From Methylopila sp. Yamaguchi (lineage in GTDB: Bacteria; Pseudomonadota; Alphaproteobacteria; Rhizobiales; Methylopilaceae), in assembly GCF_002897035.1 (NCBI RefSeq), contig NZ_BAUX01000008.1, forward strand, positions 171,545 through 235,544: a stretch of DNA of 64,000 nt, given 5' to 3'. Positions 35,499-44,439 of this stretch are shown here, piece by piece. Made by a program: the position numbers and the translations under genes. The stretch's first letter is position 1. Each line of letters opens with the position of its first letter. The notes beneath the pieces are model-generated. The model was not told where the DNA came from, did not search any database, and saw only the letters and a list, made by a program, of their open reading frames with translations.

Positions 35499-37673
35499 GT
35501 GTTCGGGTTCGGCGCGCGGCCTAAGACGCTCGACACGAAACGACGCCTGTTGGCGCTCGATTCGTGGCTAGACCACACCTTCTGGACCATCGGGCCCGCG
35601 CTCTCGCGCTGGTGGGACGGGGTGTGCGCGGCCTTCGACGCCTTCCGCGTGCGCGGCTGGCGGCGCTGGACGGTCGAGATCCTGTGCGAGGGGCTGACGC
35701 TCGGGACCGCGGGCGCGCTCGTCATGCTCGCGCTCGCGCTGCCGGCCTTCCGCGAGACCGGGCCGGACTGGCTGAGCCGGGCCGATCTCTCCGTCACCTT
35801 CCTCGACCGGCACGGCTCCGAGATCGGCAAACGCGGGGTGATGCAGAACGACGGCATTCCCTTGAGCGAATACCCCGACCACCTGATCAAGGCGGCGCTC
35901 GCGACCGAGGACCGGCGGTTCTACACCCACTTCGGCATCGACGTTGCGGGCACGGCGCGGGCGCTGGTGCAGAACGCGCGGGCGAACGGCGTGGTGCAGG
36001 GCGGCTCGTCGATCACGCAGCAGCTCGCGAAGAACGTGTTCCTGACCAACGAGCGCACGCTGGAGCGCAAGATCAAGGAGGCGTTCCTCGCGTTCTGGCT
36101 CGAGTTCCACCTCTCGAAGGACGAGATCCTGAAGCTCTACCTCGACCGGGCCTATATGGGCGGCGGGGCCTTCGGGGTGGACGCGGCGGCGCACTTCTAC
36201 TTCGGCAAGAGCGCGCGCGACGTGGACCTCGCCGAAAGCGCGATGCTGGCCGGCCTGTTCAAGGCGCCGACGAAATACGCGCCGCACGTCAACCTGGCGG
36301 CGGCGCGCGCGAGGGCGGCCACCGTGCTCGACAATCTGGTCGACGCCGGCTTCATGACCGAGGGGCAGGTGCAGCCGGCGCGGTTCCAGCCGGCGACGCC
36401 GAAGCCCACGGTCGCGGTCTCGAGCCCGGACTATTTCCTCGACTGGGCCTATGGCGAGATCCGCGCCATGGCGGACGCCGGCGCCTTCAAGGGGCAGCGG
36501 GTGCTCAGGGTCCGGACCGCGCTCGACCCGGCGCTGCAGCGCCACGCCGAGGAGGTGGTCGAGCGCATGCTGCGGCAGTACGGCGATTCCTACCGCGTCG
36601 ACCAGGCGGCGGCGGTGATCCTGGAGCCGGAGGGCGGGGTGCGGGCGATGGTGGGCGGCCGGGACTACGGCCAGAGCCAGTTCAACCGCGCGGTCGACGC
36701 GCTGCGGCAGCCGGGCTCGTCGTTCAAGACCTATGTCTATGCGACGGCGTTCGCCTCGGGGAAGTTCACGCCCGACAGCGTGGTGTCGGACGCGGCGATC
36801 TGCGTCGGCAACTGGTGCCCGCGCAACTACGGTCGCCGGTTCGCCGGCAAAGTCCCCCTCATCACCGCTTTCGCCAAGAGTATCAATACCATACCGGTGC
36901 GGCTGGCGCTAGCGGTGGGGCAGAGGAACGTCATCGACATGGCCCACCGCATGGGGCTCAGGTCGAAACTCGACGTCGGGCGCGCCTTTGCGCTGGGCGT
37001 CGAGGAGGTGACGGTGCTGGACCACACCTCGGCTTACGGCACGCTTGCGAATGGCGGCCGGCGCGCGCCGCCGTTCGCGGCGATCGAGGTCGACGACTCC
37101 AAGGGCGCGGCGATCTGGCGGCGCGAGCGGGACGCCAAGCCCTTGCAGCAGGTCCTGGGCTATCCGGTCGTGGCGCAGATGAATCGCATGATGCTGGCCG
37201 TGGTCGAGAACGGCACCGGTGGTCGCGCCCGCCTCGACGGCGTCCAGGCCGGCGGCAAGACCGGCACCTCGCAGTCCTACCGCGACGCCTGGTTCATCGG
37301 CTTCACCGGCTCGCTGGTGGGCGGCGTCTGGTTCGGCAACGATGATTTCACCACGACGAAGGAGATGACGGGCGGCTCCCTGCCAGCCATGGCCTGGAAG
37401 GAGATCATGGCCTTCGCCCACCAGGGCGTCGCCCCGAAGCCGATCCCGGGGATAGCCCTTCCTGCCGCCTCCAAACCTGCGGTCGCCGAGGCCGCGCCCG
37501 AGGACGGCGCCGATGTGCGCCCGGTCGGCGCGCGCAATCTGTCGGACGGGGCGGCGAAGGTGCTGCAGGCCCTGATCGCCGACGTCGCGGCCGCGCGCCC
37601 GGCGGTCGGCCCACGGGCGGAACTCGTCACGCCGTTCTTCGCCGGGGCCGAACCCGCGACGGCCGCGCGCTAA
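35499..37673 (+). CDS. bifunctional penicillin-binding protein (class A)
   Basis: Inner-membrane, periplasm-facing glycosyltransferase and transpeptidase, 724 residues. A cytoplasmic segment of about 60 residues precedes one membrane span (about 63-83). The GT51 domain has catalytic E137 in ATEDRRFYTHFGIDVAG, then GVVQGGSSITQQLAKNVFL and KIKEAFLAFWLE. The transpeptidase has S407-S-F-K410, S461-I-N and K587-T-G. After about residue 650 the tail is Ala/Pro-rich. It is followed by two small membrane proteins of the DUF1214/DUF1254 type, with the first only 14 bases away, so they probably form one operon. Confidence 0.95.
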   Translation: MFGFGARPKTLDTKRRLLALDSWLDHTFWTIGPALSRWWDGVCAAFDAFRVRGWRRWTVEILCEGLTLGTAGALVMLALALPAFRETGPDWLSRADLSVTFLDRHGSEIGKRGVMQNDGIPLSEYPDHLIKAALATEDRRFYTHFGIDVAGTARALVQNARANGVVQGGSSITQQLAKNVFLTNERTLERKIKEAFLAFWLEFHLSKDEILKLYLDRAYMGGGAFGVDAAAHFYFGKSARDVDLAESAMLAGLFKAPTKYAPHVNLAAARARAATVLDNLVDAGFMTEGQVQPARFQPATPKPTVAVSSPDYFLDWAYGEIRAMADAGAFKGQRVLRVRTALDPALQRHAEEVVERMLRQYGDSYRVDQAAAVILEPEGGVRAMVGGRDYGQSQFNRAVDALRQPGSSFKTYVYATAFASGKFTPDSVVSDAAICVGNWCPRNYGRRFAGKVPLITAFAKSINTIPVRLALAVGQRNVIDMAHRMGLRSKLDVGRAFALGVEEVTVLDHTSAYGTLANGGRRAPPFAAIEVDDSKGAAIWRRERDAKPLQQVLGYPVVAQMNRMMLAVVENGTGGRARLDGVQAGGKTGTSQSYRDAWFIGFTGSLVGGVWFGNDDFTTTKEMTGGSLPAMAWKEIMAFAHQGVAPKPIPGIALPAASKPAVAEAAPEDGADVRPVGARNLSDGAAKVLQALIADVAAARPAVGPRAELVTPFFAGAEPATAAR

Positions 37674-37687
37674 GATCGGCCGCCGGC

Positions 37688-38266
37688 ATGCGCCTCACCC
37701 TTCTGGTCATGATCGTCTTCGCGGTCGCCGCCGTGCTTGGCCTCGGGGCCACGCTGCGCGCGGTCACCCATGGCCTGCCGATCGGAGGGCTGACCATCGG
37801 GCCGTGGCGGGCCGATCCCGACATTGGCGGGCTGGGCGCGGATCCCTACCTGCGCGCGGGCGTCGCGCGCCGAGGCGAGGCGCCGCTCGCCTATGGCGAC
37901 GGGGTCGCCTTCGAAGCGCGAACGGACGACGCGGGCCGCTCCTTGGACGCCGCCTGCGACTACACGCTGGAGGGCGACCTTCCCGCGGCCCGACTCTGGA
38001 CGCTCATGCCTTTCTCGCCGGAAGGTGGCAGGCTCGAGACGGCGCTCGGCCGACGCGGAACGTCGAGCGCCGAAACGGTGCGGGTGATCGGACGGCCGAT
38101 CGTCGTCGAACTCTCCCAGACCGCAAAGGCCGGCGACTGGATCCAGTTGCCGGCGAAAGGCGCCTTCGTTCTTCGGCTCGCGCTCTACGACACGGCGCTC
38201 GGCACGCCCCTCGCCCGCCGGACGCCGCCGCAGCTGTTGGCGGTCAAACGGGGCGCCTGCCGATGA
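37688..38266 (+). CDS. DUF1214 membrane protein
   Basis: The 192 residues begin with one hydrophobic anchor (about 4-24, LLVMIVFAVAAVLGLGATLR). GPWRADPDIGGLGADPYLRA, ARRGEAPLAYGDGVAFEART, ACDYTLEGDLPAARLWTLMP and FVLRLALYDTAL are the DUF1214 pattern. In larger proteins DUF1214 is fused behind DUF1254; here the two are separate genes. Function is unknown; the extracytoplasmic domain and its place behind a class A PBP suggest a cell-envelope role. Its stop overlaps the next start as ATGATG. Confidence 0.85.
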   Translation: MRLTLLVMIVFAVAAVLGLGATLRAVTHGLPIGGLTIGPWRADPDIGGLGADPYLRAGVARRGEAPLAYGDGVAFEARTDDAGRSLDAACDYTLEGDLPAARLWTLMPFSPEGGRLETALGRRGTSSAETVRVIGRPIVVELSQTAKAGDWIQLPAKGAFVLRLALYDTALGTPLARRTPPQLLAVKRGACR

Positions 38267-38826
38267 TGCGTCTGTTCTACGCCCTTGTGGTCGGCCTGTT
38301 CCTCGCCGGCGTCGTGCATGTGGGATCGCTGCTCGCGATACCGTCGCTCGCGCCGCGGGGGCCCTACGACCGGCTCGGAGCGCTTCAGGCCGACGGCCGC
38401 TTCGTGGCGCTGCCGGACGACGGCGCGACCGCGGATCTGCTCGCCTTTTCCGACCCATCCTTCGTGGTCGCCGCCTGCCGTTACGACCTTGCCGGCGGTC
38501 CGGTGACGGTGCGCGCCGCCCTGCCCTCGACCTATGGCGCGGTCGCGATCCACGAACGGCGGGGCGCGCCGTTCTATGCGCTCACCGACAAGGCGGCGAC
38601 CAACGGGACGGTCGAGGTGGTGATCCTGCGGGAGAACGACGTGGCGGCGGCTGAGCAGGACGAAACCGCGCAGGCGCGGCCTTCGATCCGGATCGTCTCG
38701 CCAAGCGACGCCGGCTTCGTGCTGGTGCGGCTGTTCGCCCAGGCGCCGAGCGCACGTCCCGCGCTCAAGACGCTCGCCGAAAGCGCCACATGCGGCCGGT
38801 CGACGACTCCGACGTCTAACCCTTGA
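38263..38826 (+). CDS. DUF1254 membrane protein
   Basis: The 187 residues have an N-terminal anchor (about 4-27) and a short extracytoplasmic domain: GVVHVGSLLAIPSLAPRGPY, VVAACRYDLAGGPVTVRAAL, GAPFYALTDKAATNG and FVLVRLFAQ. This matches the short form of DUF1254. Two conserved cysteines (about 68 and 178) may form a disulfide. Translation is coupled to the DUF1214 gene. Its 3' end overlaps the end of the convergent lipoprotein gene by 11 bases. Confidence 0.8.
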   Translation: MMRLFYALVVGLFLAGVVHVGSLLAIPSLAPRGPYDRLGALQADGRFVALPDDGATADLLAFSDPSFVVAACRYDLAGGPVTVRAALPSTYGAVAIHERRGAPFYALTDKAATNGTVEVVILRENDVAAAEQDETAQARPSIRIVSPSDAGFVLVRLFAQAPSARPALKTLAESATCGRSTTPTSNP

Positions 38827-39571
38827 ACACGCCGCGCGGCTTGCCGATCGGCCGCAGCGAAGCGAGCACGCGTTCGAGGATCGACAGCGAGGCCTCCACC
38901 GGCACCGCGGCGGGATCGGGCGTCTCCAGCACCAGCCGGTCCAGCGCGTAGCGGTAGGTCACCACCCGCTCGTCGAACGACAGCCGCACCCAGGCGATGA
39001 GCAGGCCGTTCTCGTCGATCCGGGCGTCGACGTTGGCCCGCTCGTCGGGGCGCAGCTCCGGCACGCGGGCGGCGGCGCGGTCCCGCGCCCGATCGCCCGC
39101 GGCGACGCGGGCGGCCGCGGCGAAGAACGGCTCGATCCGTGAAATGTCGGCTTCGATGTCCGCTTTCAGACGGGCGTAACGCGCGCCGCTCGAGCGGTAG
39201 GGCGTGGCGATGAGCGTCCGAACGTAGGACTCCTTCGCCACGCGCACCCGCTCGACGGGGAGCACGCGGGTGCGCGCGAGCTCGACGAGCGTGCGCTCCA
39301 ACGTCTGCTCGGGGAGCGGCGGCATCACCACGCCCCAGGCGAGGTTCCGCATCTCGACTTCGTCGTCGGTCAGCCGGTAGCCCGAGACCGGCTCGCCACG
39401 CCCCCGCGCCGCGAGCGCGCCGGCGGCGGGCAGCAACGCGTCGTTGATGACGCTGGGCGCGGGCCGGCCGAAATCGCCCGTCTGGGCGCAGGCGCCGAGA
39501 GCCGCCGCCGAGAGCGCGAGGCTGATCGTCCGCGCCCCGGACGTCGCCGTCCGAAGCGCGGCGACGATCAC
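38816..39571 (-). CDS. lipoprotein of unknown function, GTG start
   Basis: I do not recognise a named domain. From GTG 39571 the 251 residues have a lipoprotein signal ending in ALGAC (cysteine 28). The mature part is charged and helical: YRLTDDEVEMRNLAWGVVMP, LPVERVRVAKESYVRTLIAT, SGARYARLKADIEADISRIE, then LLIAWVRLSFDERVVTYRYA. The start is supported by GTGA overlap with the stop of the 65-residue gene upstream. The open frame beyond it is basic and unlikely to be translated. Its C-terminus overlaps the DUF1254 gene. Confidence 0.7.
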   Translation of the reverse strand: MIVAALRTATSGARTISLALSAAALGACAQTGDFGRPAPSVINDALLPAAGALAARGRGEPVSGYRLTDDEVEMRNLAWGVVMPPLPEQTLERTLVELARTRVLPVERVRVAKESYVRTLIATPYRSSGARYARLKADIEADISRIEPFFAAAARVAAGDRARDRAAARVPELRPDERANVDARIDENGLLIAWVRLSFDERVVTYRYALDRLVLETPDPAAVPVEASLSILERVLASLRPIGKPRGVFKG

Positions 39572-39765
39572 GAAGCGGGCTGGCCGAGGTCTATGGCGGG
39601 GGAGCGCCCGCCCGCCGAGGCTGACCCGACGTCGAGCCGGCGCTCGTAACGGACGCCGGTGAAAAACAGGATTTCGGCGCCGGCGGTCGGTCGCGGACGG
39701 CGGTGAGTGACGGAGGATCGCGACGGCTGCCGCGGCTGAGTCTGAAACGCGAGCACGAGGCCCAT
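39568..39765 (-). CDS. 65-residue hypothetical protein coupled to the lipoprotein gene
   Basis: The product begins MGLVLAFQTQPRQPSRSSV, has a basic middle and carries the block GAEILFFTGVRYERRLD. Short proteins with an M-G-x-V-L-A-F start and an I-x-F-F-x-G-V-R-Y-E-R block are familiar to me from Hyphomicrobiales, with no known function. AGGGAG precedes ATG 39765, and TGA at 39568-39570 overlaps the next GTG. A TTG six codons upstream is less likely. The small size and conserved block argue for a real gene. Confidence 0.65.
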   Translation of the reverse strand: MGLVLAFQTQPRQPSRSSVTHRRPRPTAGAEILFFTGVRYERRLDVGSASAGGRSPAIDLGQPAS

Positions 39766-39863
39766 AGGGACGCTCCCTGCCAAGAGGGGGTTCGGTTCGA
39801 TCGCGGCCTAGAGGCGGACCGGCCGTCCGCAGGCCTTCTGTCCTCATTCAGCGATCTCTGTGG

Positions 39864-39991
39864 TTAACGAGTTGTTACCGGCTCGCGCTCAAGGCGCGCT
39901 CGACGGGGAGTGTTGCTTTAACACCACAACTTCAGGCTTTACCCGTGCGAGGGCGCGGTGTGCCGGGACGGGACGGTTAACGCGGCGCTAA
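39864..39991. promoter_or_regulatory. two CtrA-like boxes upstream of the DUF2336 gene
   Basis: TTAA-N7-TTAC at 39864-39878 and TTAA-N7-CTAA at 39977-39991 each differ by one base from the CtrA consensus TTAA-N7-TTAA. They lie 75-200 bases upstream of ATG 40065. The second is also part of an inverted repeat (GGTTA/TAACC). The roughly 300-base gap from 39766 to 40064 holds no gene. Confidence 0.4.
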
Positions 39992-40064
39992 CCATGTCAG
40001 CCTTAGGTTCCGGAGGAGACAGCCGGCCCCTCCCTTGGCCGCGACTTCCCACCGGACGGATGCG

Positions 40065-41195
40065 ATGAGCGACGACCTGCTGCCCATCGAAACGCTCGAG
40101 CGCCTGTCCCGGCAGGAGGGAGTCGACGTTCGACCGACCTTGATCCGAGTGCTGACAGACCTTTTCGTGCAGAAGGCGCACCACGCGCCCGAGGAGATCG
40201 CGCGCTACGAGGAGCTTGCGCTGCAGCTGCTCGACGTGGTGGACGCTGAAACCCGCACGATCGTCGCCCGCAAGCTCGCCGAGGACGAGCGGACGCCGGC
40301 CCGCCTGATCGCGCGGCTGCTCGACGACGCCCCGGAGGTCGCCGCCCCCATCATCGCGCGGTTCCCGCGTGTTCCCCGCACGCTGCTGCTGAGCCTCGCG
40401 CTCGACGGCGGCGTGCTCGAAGCCTGCGCCGTGGCGCGACGCGCCGACGTCGACGGAGACATGGTGCGGCTGCTCGCGCACCACCCCGACGACTTGGTGC
40501 TGGAGACGCTCGTGGCGAACCCCGCCGCGACGCCGTCCGACGCGGCCCTCGCCGCGCTTGTGACGCGAGGCCTTGGCGCGCCGGCGCTGGCGGCGGCGCT
40601 GCTGCGCCGGCGGGACTACGATCAGGCGGCGCTCGCCCCGCTGTACCTCATGGCCACTCCCGACCAGCGCGCCGCCATCCGCGCCGCGCTCGCCGAGCGG
40701 CCCTCACGCCCGCCGCTCGGGGTCCGCAACCTGCGCACGAGCGATCTTGTCGACGCCGCCATCCTCGAAGCGGCCGCCCAGAGCGGCAGCCGCCGGCTGG
40801 TCGCCGAAGCGATCGCCGACGCCCTCGGCCTGACGCCCGCCGTCGCCGCGCAGATGACGACGGAGCCAAGCGGCGAACCCTTCGTTCTCATGCTCAGGGC
40901 CGTGGGACTGGATCGCGACGCGATCGCTCGGGCGCTGCTCGTCGCCCAACCCGAGATCGCGCAGTCCGTGCCCCGGTTCTTCGATCTGGTGGAGATCGCC
41001 GACGCCACGCCGCGCGCCGCCGCGGCCGAGCTGGTGGCGGCCCTCACCGGGGTCGACCCCGTGACCGCCGCTCCTCGCCACGAGCCGATGTTCGATCCGT
41101 CCGGCACGCCCGAGCGCGCCGGTCAGGCCCGGTCGGCGCCGCGCCTGCGCCGGCCTGTCATCGCGCGCGGCAAGGAATCGGGTCGCTCGCGCTGA
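40065..41195 (+). CDS. DUF2336 protein
   Basis: The 376 residues are almost entirely helical, with HEAT-like repeats: LTDLFVQKAHHAPEEIARYE, ETRTIVARKLAEDERTPARL, APIIARFPRVPRTLLLSLAL and LLAHHPDDLVLETLVANPAA. This is DUF2336, an alphaproteobacterial family of unknown function that seems to be a protein-binding solenoid. The C-terminus is Pro/Arg-rich and disordered. ATG 40065 was preferred to an in-frame TTG at 40035. CtrA-like boxes upstream hint at cell-cycle control. Confidence 0.85.
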   Translation: MSDDLLPIETLERLSRQEGVDVRPTLIRVLTDLFVQKAHHAPEEIARYEELALQLLDVVDAETRTIVARKLAEDERTPARLIARLLDDAPEVAAPIIARFPRVPRTLLLSLALDGGVLEACAVARRADVDGDMVRLLAHHPDDLVLETLVANPAATPSDAALAALVTRGLGAPALAAALLRRRDYDQAALAPLYLMATPDQRAAIRAALAERPSRPPLGVRNLRTSDLVDAAILEAAAQSGSRRLVAEAIADALGLTPAVAAQMTTEPSGEPFVLMLRAVGLDRDAIARALLVAQPEIAQSVPRFFDLVEIADATPRAAAAELVAALTGVDPVTAAPRHEPMFDPSGTPERAGQARSAPRLRRPVIARGKESGRSR

Positions 41196-41204
41196 GCCGT
41201 TCGC

Positions 41205-41543
41205 TCAAAGGCCGTCGTCGAGAAAAGCCCGGCCGTCCCGGTCCTCGACGGCGATGATCCACACGTCCGAGTCGAAGCGCATCTCGCGGGCGAGGCGCTC
41301 CTCGATGGCCAGACCGTCGACGCCCTCCGCGACCCGTTCGAAGGTCCGCGCGCGGGCGTTCTCCACCTCGGCCTGAGGCGCCGGCGCATAGAGATCGTTG
41401 CGCCCATCGAGGCGATCGATCACGAGAAAGATTGCGCCCGCCTCCGGCGAGCCGCGGCGACGCACCAGCGCATAGGCCCCGGCCAGGTGGCAGCGCCTGA
41501 CATAGGCCGCGACCCAGAAGTCCGATGTGAGCCGAGCGCTCAT
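41205..41543 (-). CDS. DUF1491 protein
   Basis: The 112 residues match DUF1491: MSARLTSDFWVAAYVRRCHL, AGAYALVRRRGSPEAGAIFL, VIDRLDGRNDLYAPAP and REMRFDSDVWIIAVEDRDGR. It is a small cytoplasmic alphaproteobacterial family without known function. It lies 19 bases downstream of the peptidoglycan-binding gene and is likely the last gene of a kinase, PG-binding, DUF1491 transcript. Convergent with DUF2336. Confidence 0.9.
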   Translation of the reverse strand: MSARLTSDFWVAAYVRRCHLAGAYALVRRRGSPEAGAIFLVIDRLDGRNDLYAPAPQAEVENARARTFERVAEGVDGLAIEERLAREMRFDSDVWIIAVEDRDGRAFLDDGL

Positions 41544-41562
41544 GTCCGCGCCTCTCCCGCGC

Positions 41563-42315
41563 TCACTCCAACGGCGCGCCCAGCACGGCCTGAAGCTGGC
41601 GCAGCGTCTGGGGGTTGGGCTCGCCGGTCACCGGCAGCTTCCGGTCGCGCTCGAATTCCTGCAGCGCGTTGCGGGTGGCGGCGCCCATCTTGCCGTCGCT
41701 CGCGACCGGTCCGTAGCCGAGCTTGGACAGGGCGCGCTGCACCGCCATCAGCTTCGGCCCGGCGACGCTCGTGGAGCCGGTCACGGCGGGCGACGGCGCA
41801 GGCGCAGGCACAGGGGTTCGCAACGCGGCCGAAGGCTTCGCCGCAGCAGACGGCGCGGGCTGAGGCGTCGGGACAGGTTTCGCAGGCGCGACCAGCAACG
41901 CGGCGAGCACGCGATCGCTTGGCTCTCCGTGGACCGGCAGGTCCGCGCTCCTCTCGAACGAGGTGATCGCCGCCGCGGTGCGCGCGCCCATCAGGCCATC
42001 GGCCGGACCGTCGTACTCGCCGCGCGCGCGCAGCGCCTCCTGGATCTGCGCGACCAGTTCGCTTCGCTGCGGGGTGGGCCGCGCCGGCGCCGCGGTCGGC
42101 GTTACGGCGGCGTCCTCGCCAAAGAACGGCGCCGGGTGGCGCCCCTCCTGCAGCAGCAGCGCGTTGACCAGAATGGTGGCGACGCCCGCCGCCGCGACGA
42201 GCCCAGCGAGGACGTCGACCGGACGGCGGCGGACGAGCTCGGCGATCCCGCTCCGGGCGGGGCGGTCGCGGAAGCTGTCGAGGGCGTCGAAGGAGCGTGC
42301 GGAGGGCTTAGGCAC
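41563..42315 (-). CDS. membrane protein with two peptidoglycan-binding domains
   Basis: The 250 residues begin with a cytoplasmic basic segment, then one membrane span (about 33-54, VDVLAGLVAAAGVATILVNA). Two PG_binding_1 domains follow in the periplasm: about 83-140 (ELVAQIQEALRARGEYDGPA) and about 188-245 (KLMAVQRALSKLGYGPVASD), separated by a Pro/Ala linker. It should anchor to the cell wall and has no catalytic domain. The start overlaps the end of the kinase gene by eight bases, so the pair is translationally linked. Confidence 0.87.
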   Translation of the reverse strand: MPKPSARSFDALDSFRDRPARSGIAELVRRRPVDVLAGLVAAAGVATILVNALLLQEGRHPAPFFGEDAAVTPTAAPARPTPQRSELVAQIQEALRARGEYDGPADGLMGARTAAAITSFERSADLPVHGEPSDRVLAALLVAPAKPVPTPQPAPSAAAKPSAALRTPVPAPAPSPAVTGSTSVAGPKLMAVQRALSKLGYGPVASDGKMGAATRNALQEFERDRKLPVTGEPNPQTLRQLQAVLGAPLE

Positions 42316-44065
42316 TCTGTCTCATCTCCTGTGCGTCGGACGTGGCGCGGCCGGCTCGCGGCGTAGAGGCCGCGCCGAGCGGCAGGTGGACGCTGACCCG
42401 CGTGCCGCGATCAACCACGCTTTCGATCGCCAGCCGGCCGCCGTGAAGCTCGACGAGCCCCCGCACGACCGAGAGGCCCAGACCCGAGCCCTCGTGCGGG
42501 CGGTCGAGCGCGCCGCTCGCCTGGAAGAACGCTTCGCCCAGGCGGTCGATATGCTCCGGCGCGATGCCGCACCCGGTGTCGCGCACGGCGAGGGTGAAGA
42601 CGCGTCCGGCCGCTTGCGCTTCGAGGGTCACCGCGCCGCCGCGGGGGGTGAACTTGATCGCGTTGGAGAGCAGGTTCAGGGCCATCTGGGTCAAAGCGCG
42701 GGGGTCCGCCACCACCTTCGGCAAGCCGGGCGCGATCTCCGCGGCCAGGCGCACCCCGGCCGCCTCCGCTTTTAGCGCCACCATGCCAAGGCAATGCTCG
42801 ACGATGGGCCCGACCTCGCAGGGCTCCGGGTACACCGCGAAGCAGCCGGTCTCGATCTTCGACATGTCCAGGATGCCATTGACCACGTCGAGCAGGTGGA
42901 GGCCGGACTGATGGATGAGCGCGGCGTAATCCGACCGACGCGCCGGCTCCAGGCGGCAGAGACGCTCGTCGGTCAGAATCTCCGAGAAGCCGATGATGGC
43001 GTTGAGCGGCGTCCGCAACTCGTGGCTCATGGTCGCGAGAAAACGGGTCTTGGCGAGGCTGGCGCGGTCGGCGTCCTGGCGTGCGGCGAGCAGCGCCTCT
43101 TCGTGCGCCTTGCGGTCGGACACGTCGCGGAAAGCCGCGAGCACAGGCGCATCGACGAGGTCAGCTGGCGCCAGGCGAGCGCGCATCTCGAGCCAGACGA
43201 AGGGCTCGGGGGCCTGGGCGGCCTGGCCGGAGACGGCGCGGCGGGCGCGGATCTCGAGGGTCGTTTCGACGCCCCGCGCGGCTGCGGCGAGCGCGTGCAG
43301 GAAGGCGGGGCGGTCCGCGATATGGATCCGATCGAACAGACCGCGTCCGACGAGGTCGCGGGGAGCGACGCCGAGCAGGCCCACGGCGGCGGGAGACGCT
43401 GAGGTCACCGTGCCGTCCGGCGCGTGGCGGGTCACGAGGTCGCTGACGGCGCCGGCGAAGAGATCGAACCGCGCCCGGCCGGCGCGGCTCAGAGCGTCGC
43501 CCTCCCCCACCGTTTCCGCCGCGCGGAGCGCCAACGCCAGCGCGCAGACGCTCGCCCCGAACACGCCGAGCGCCGTCAGGACGGGGCCCGCGGGCGCGGC
43601 CGTCGGCGTCAGTGCGGCGGCGTCGAGGCCAAGCAGCAGCGCCACCGCTCCCCCGGCCGCCGCGATGGCGATCCCCACGGCCCGGCGTGAGCCGGAGAGC
43701 CCGGCCTCGAGCGGCGCAAGCACAAGCCAGGGCAGAGCAATCGAGGCGAGCCCTCCCGTCGACAGCGACACGGCGACCACCAGGATGACGATCGAGAGGG
43801 CCGACAGCGTATGGGCGCGCACCAGATCGCCGGTACGGGAGAGGTTGAGCGCGATCAGGATCGGCGCGAGCAGCCAGCAGAACGCCGCGAGCTCGAGCGG
43901 CGACGCGGCGTGGCCGGACGCGAGCAGGCCGGGGAGCGCAGCGAAGGGCGCGACGCCGCCCAGGATGTGCGACAGCAGGAAGGCGCGGTGCCGGGCGGAC
44001 GCAAGCGCATCGTCGGCGACGGAGGGGTGAACCCAGCCGGCGACGTGCTCCAGGACCGCTTTCAT
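42308..44065 (-). CDS. PAS-domain membrane histidine kinase, DivJ/PleC type
   Basis: Sensor kinase of 585 residues. The N-terminal 190 residues hold about six membrane spans. A PAS domain follows (about 205-320, RHAPDGTVTSASPAAVGLLG), then the dimerisation domain with phospho-acceptor H348 in FLATMSHELRTPLNAIIGFS, and a HATPase_c domain with NLLSNAIKFTPRGG, DTGCGIAPEHIDRLGEAFFQ and GSGLGLSVVRGLVELHGG. Topology and the H-box resemble DivJ/PleC cell-cycle kinases, but no receiver gene is adjacent, so orthology is inferred. ATG 44065 was chosen over a TTG at 44083. Confidence 0.85.
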   Translation of the reverse strand: MKAVLEHVAGWVHPSVADDALASARHRAFLLSHILGGVAPFAALPGLLASGHAASPLELAAFCWLLAPILIALNLSRTGDLVRAHTLSALSIVILVVAVSLSTGGLASIALPWLVLAPLEAGLSGSRRAVGIAIAAAGGAVALLLGLDAAALTPTAAPAGPVLTALGVFGASVCALALALRAAETVGEGDALSRAGRARFDLFAGAVSDLVTRHAPDGTVTSASPAAVGLLGVAPRDLVGRGLFDRIHIADRPAFLHALAAAARGVETTLEIRARRAVSGQAAQAPEPFVWLEMRARLAPADLVDAPVLAAFRDVSDRKAHEEALLAARQDADRASLAKTRFLATMSHELRTPLNAIIGFSEILTDERLCRLEPARRSDYAALIHQSGLHLLDVVNGILDMSKIETGCFAVYPEPCEVGPIVEHCLGMVALKAEAAGVRLAAEIAPGLPKVVADPRALTQMALNLLSNAIKFTPRGGAVTLEAQAAGRVFTLAVRDTGCGIAPEHIDRLGEAFFQASGALDRPHEGSGLGLSVVRGLVELHGGRLAIESVVDRGTRVSVHLPLGAASTPRAGRATSDAQEMRQSA

Positions 44066-44439
44066 GGCGCCGATTTGTCGCAAAGACTCTTACTCCGACT
44101 GCCGGCGTGGAAGCGACGGCGGCCCGGCGCGACACTGGTCCCGGGCCTCGTTTCGACGAACAGATTGGCTCCCGAGGTTTAAACGGAACGCTAAAACCAG
44201 CCCGGTCTTGGCTGTAAAGCGTTGACGATGACGCGATGGTCGCAGCAACGCCTCATGACTTTCTGAAACATTGATGAAAACTTGCCGAAATGTGAACGCA
44301 GGCGTCGCAAGTTGAAAGACCTCGTTGAACGAGGCTTAGAATGATCCTGTTATCGTCCCTGCTATCGACGGTGAAGACGCGCGGACCATATCTCCGCAAG
44401 CGCGCAAGACCGCAGGGATTCACGGCAGGCAGGGGCCTC
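44066..44439. other. intergenic region between the kinase and DUF5330 genes
   Basis: 374 bases between divergent transcripts, relatively AT-rich for this genome around 44255-44350. It includes TTTAAACGGAACGCTAAA near 44176-44195, which is one base longer in spacing than a CtrA box. No gene is supported. Confidence 0.4.
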
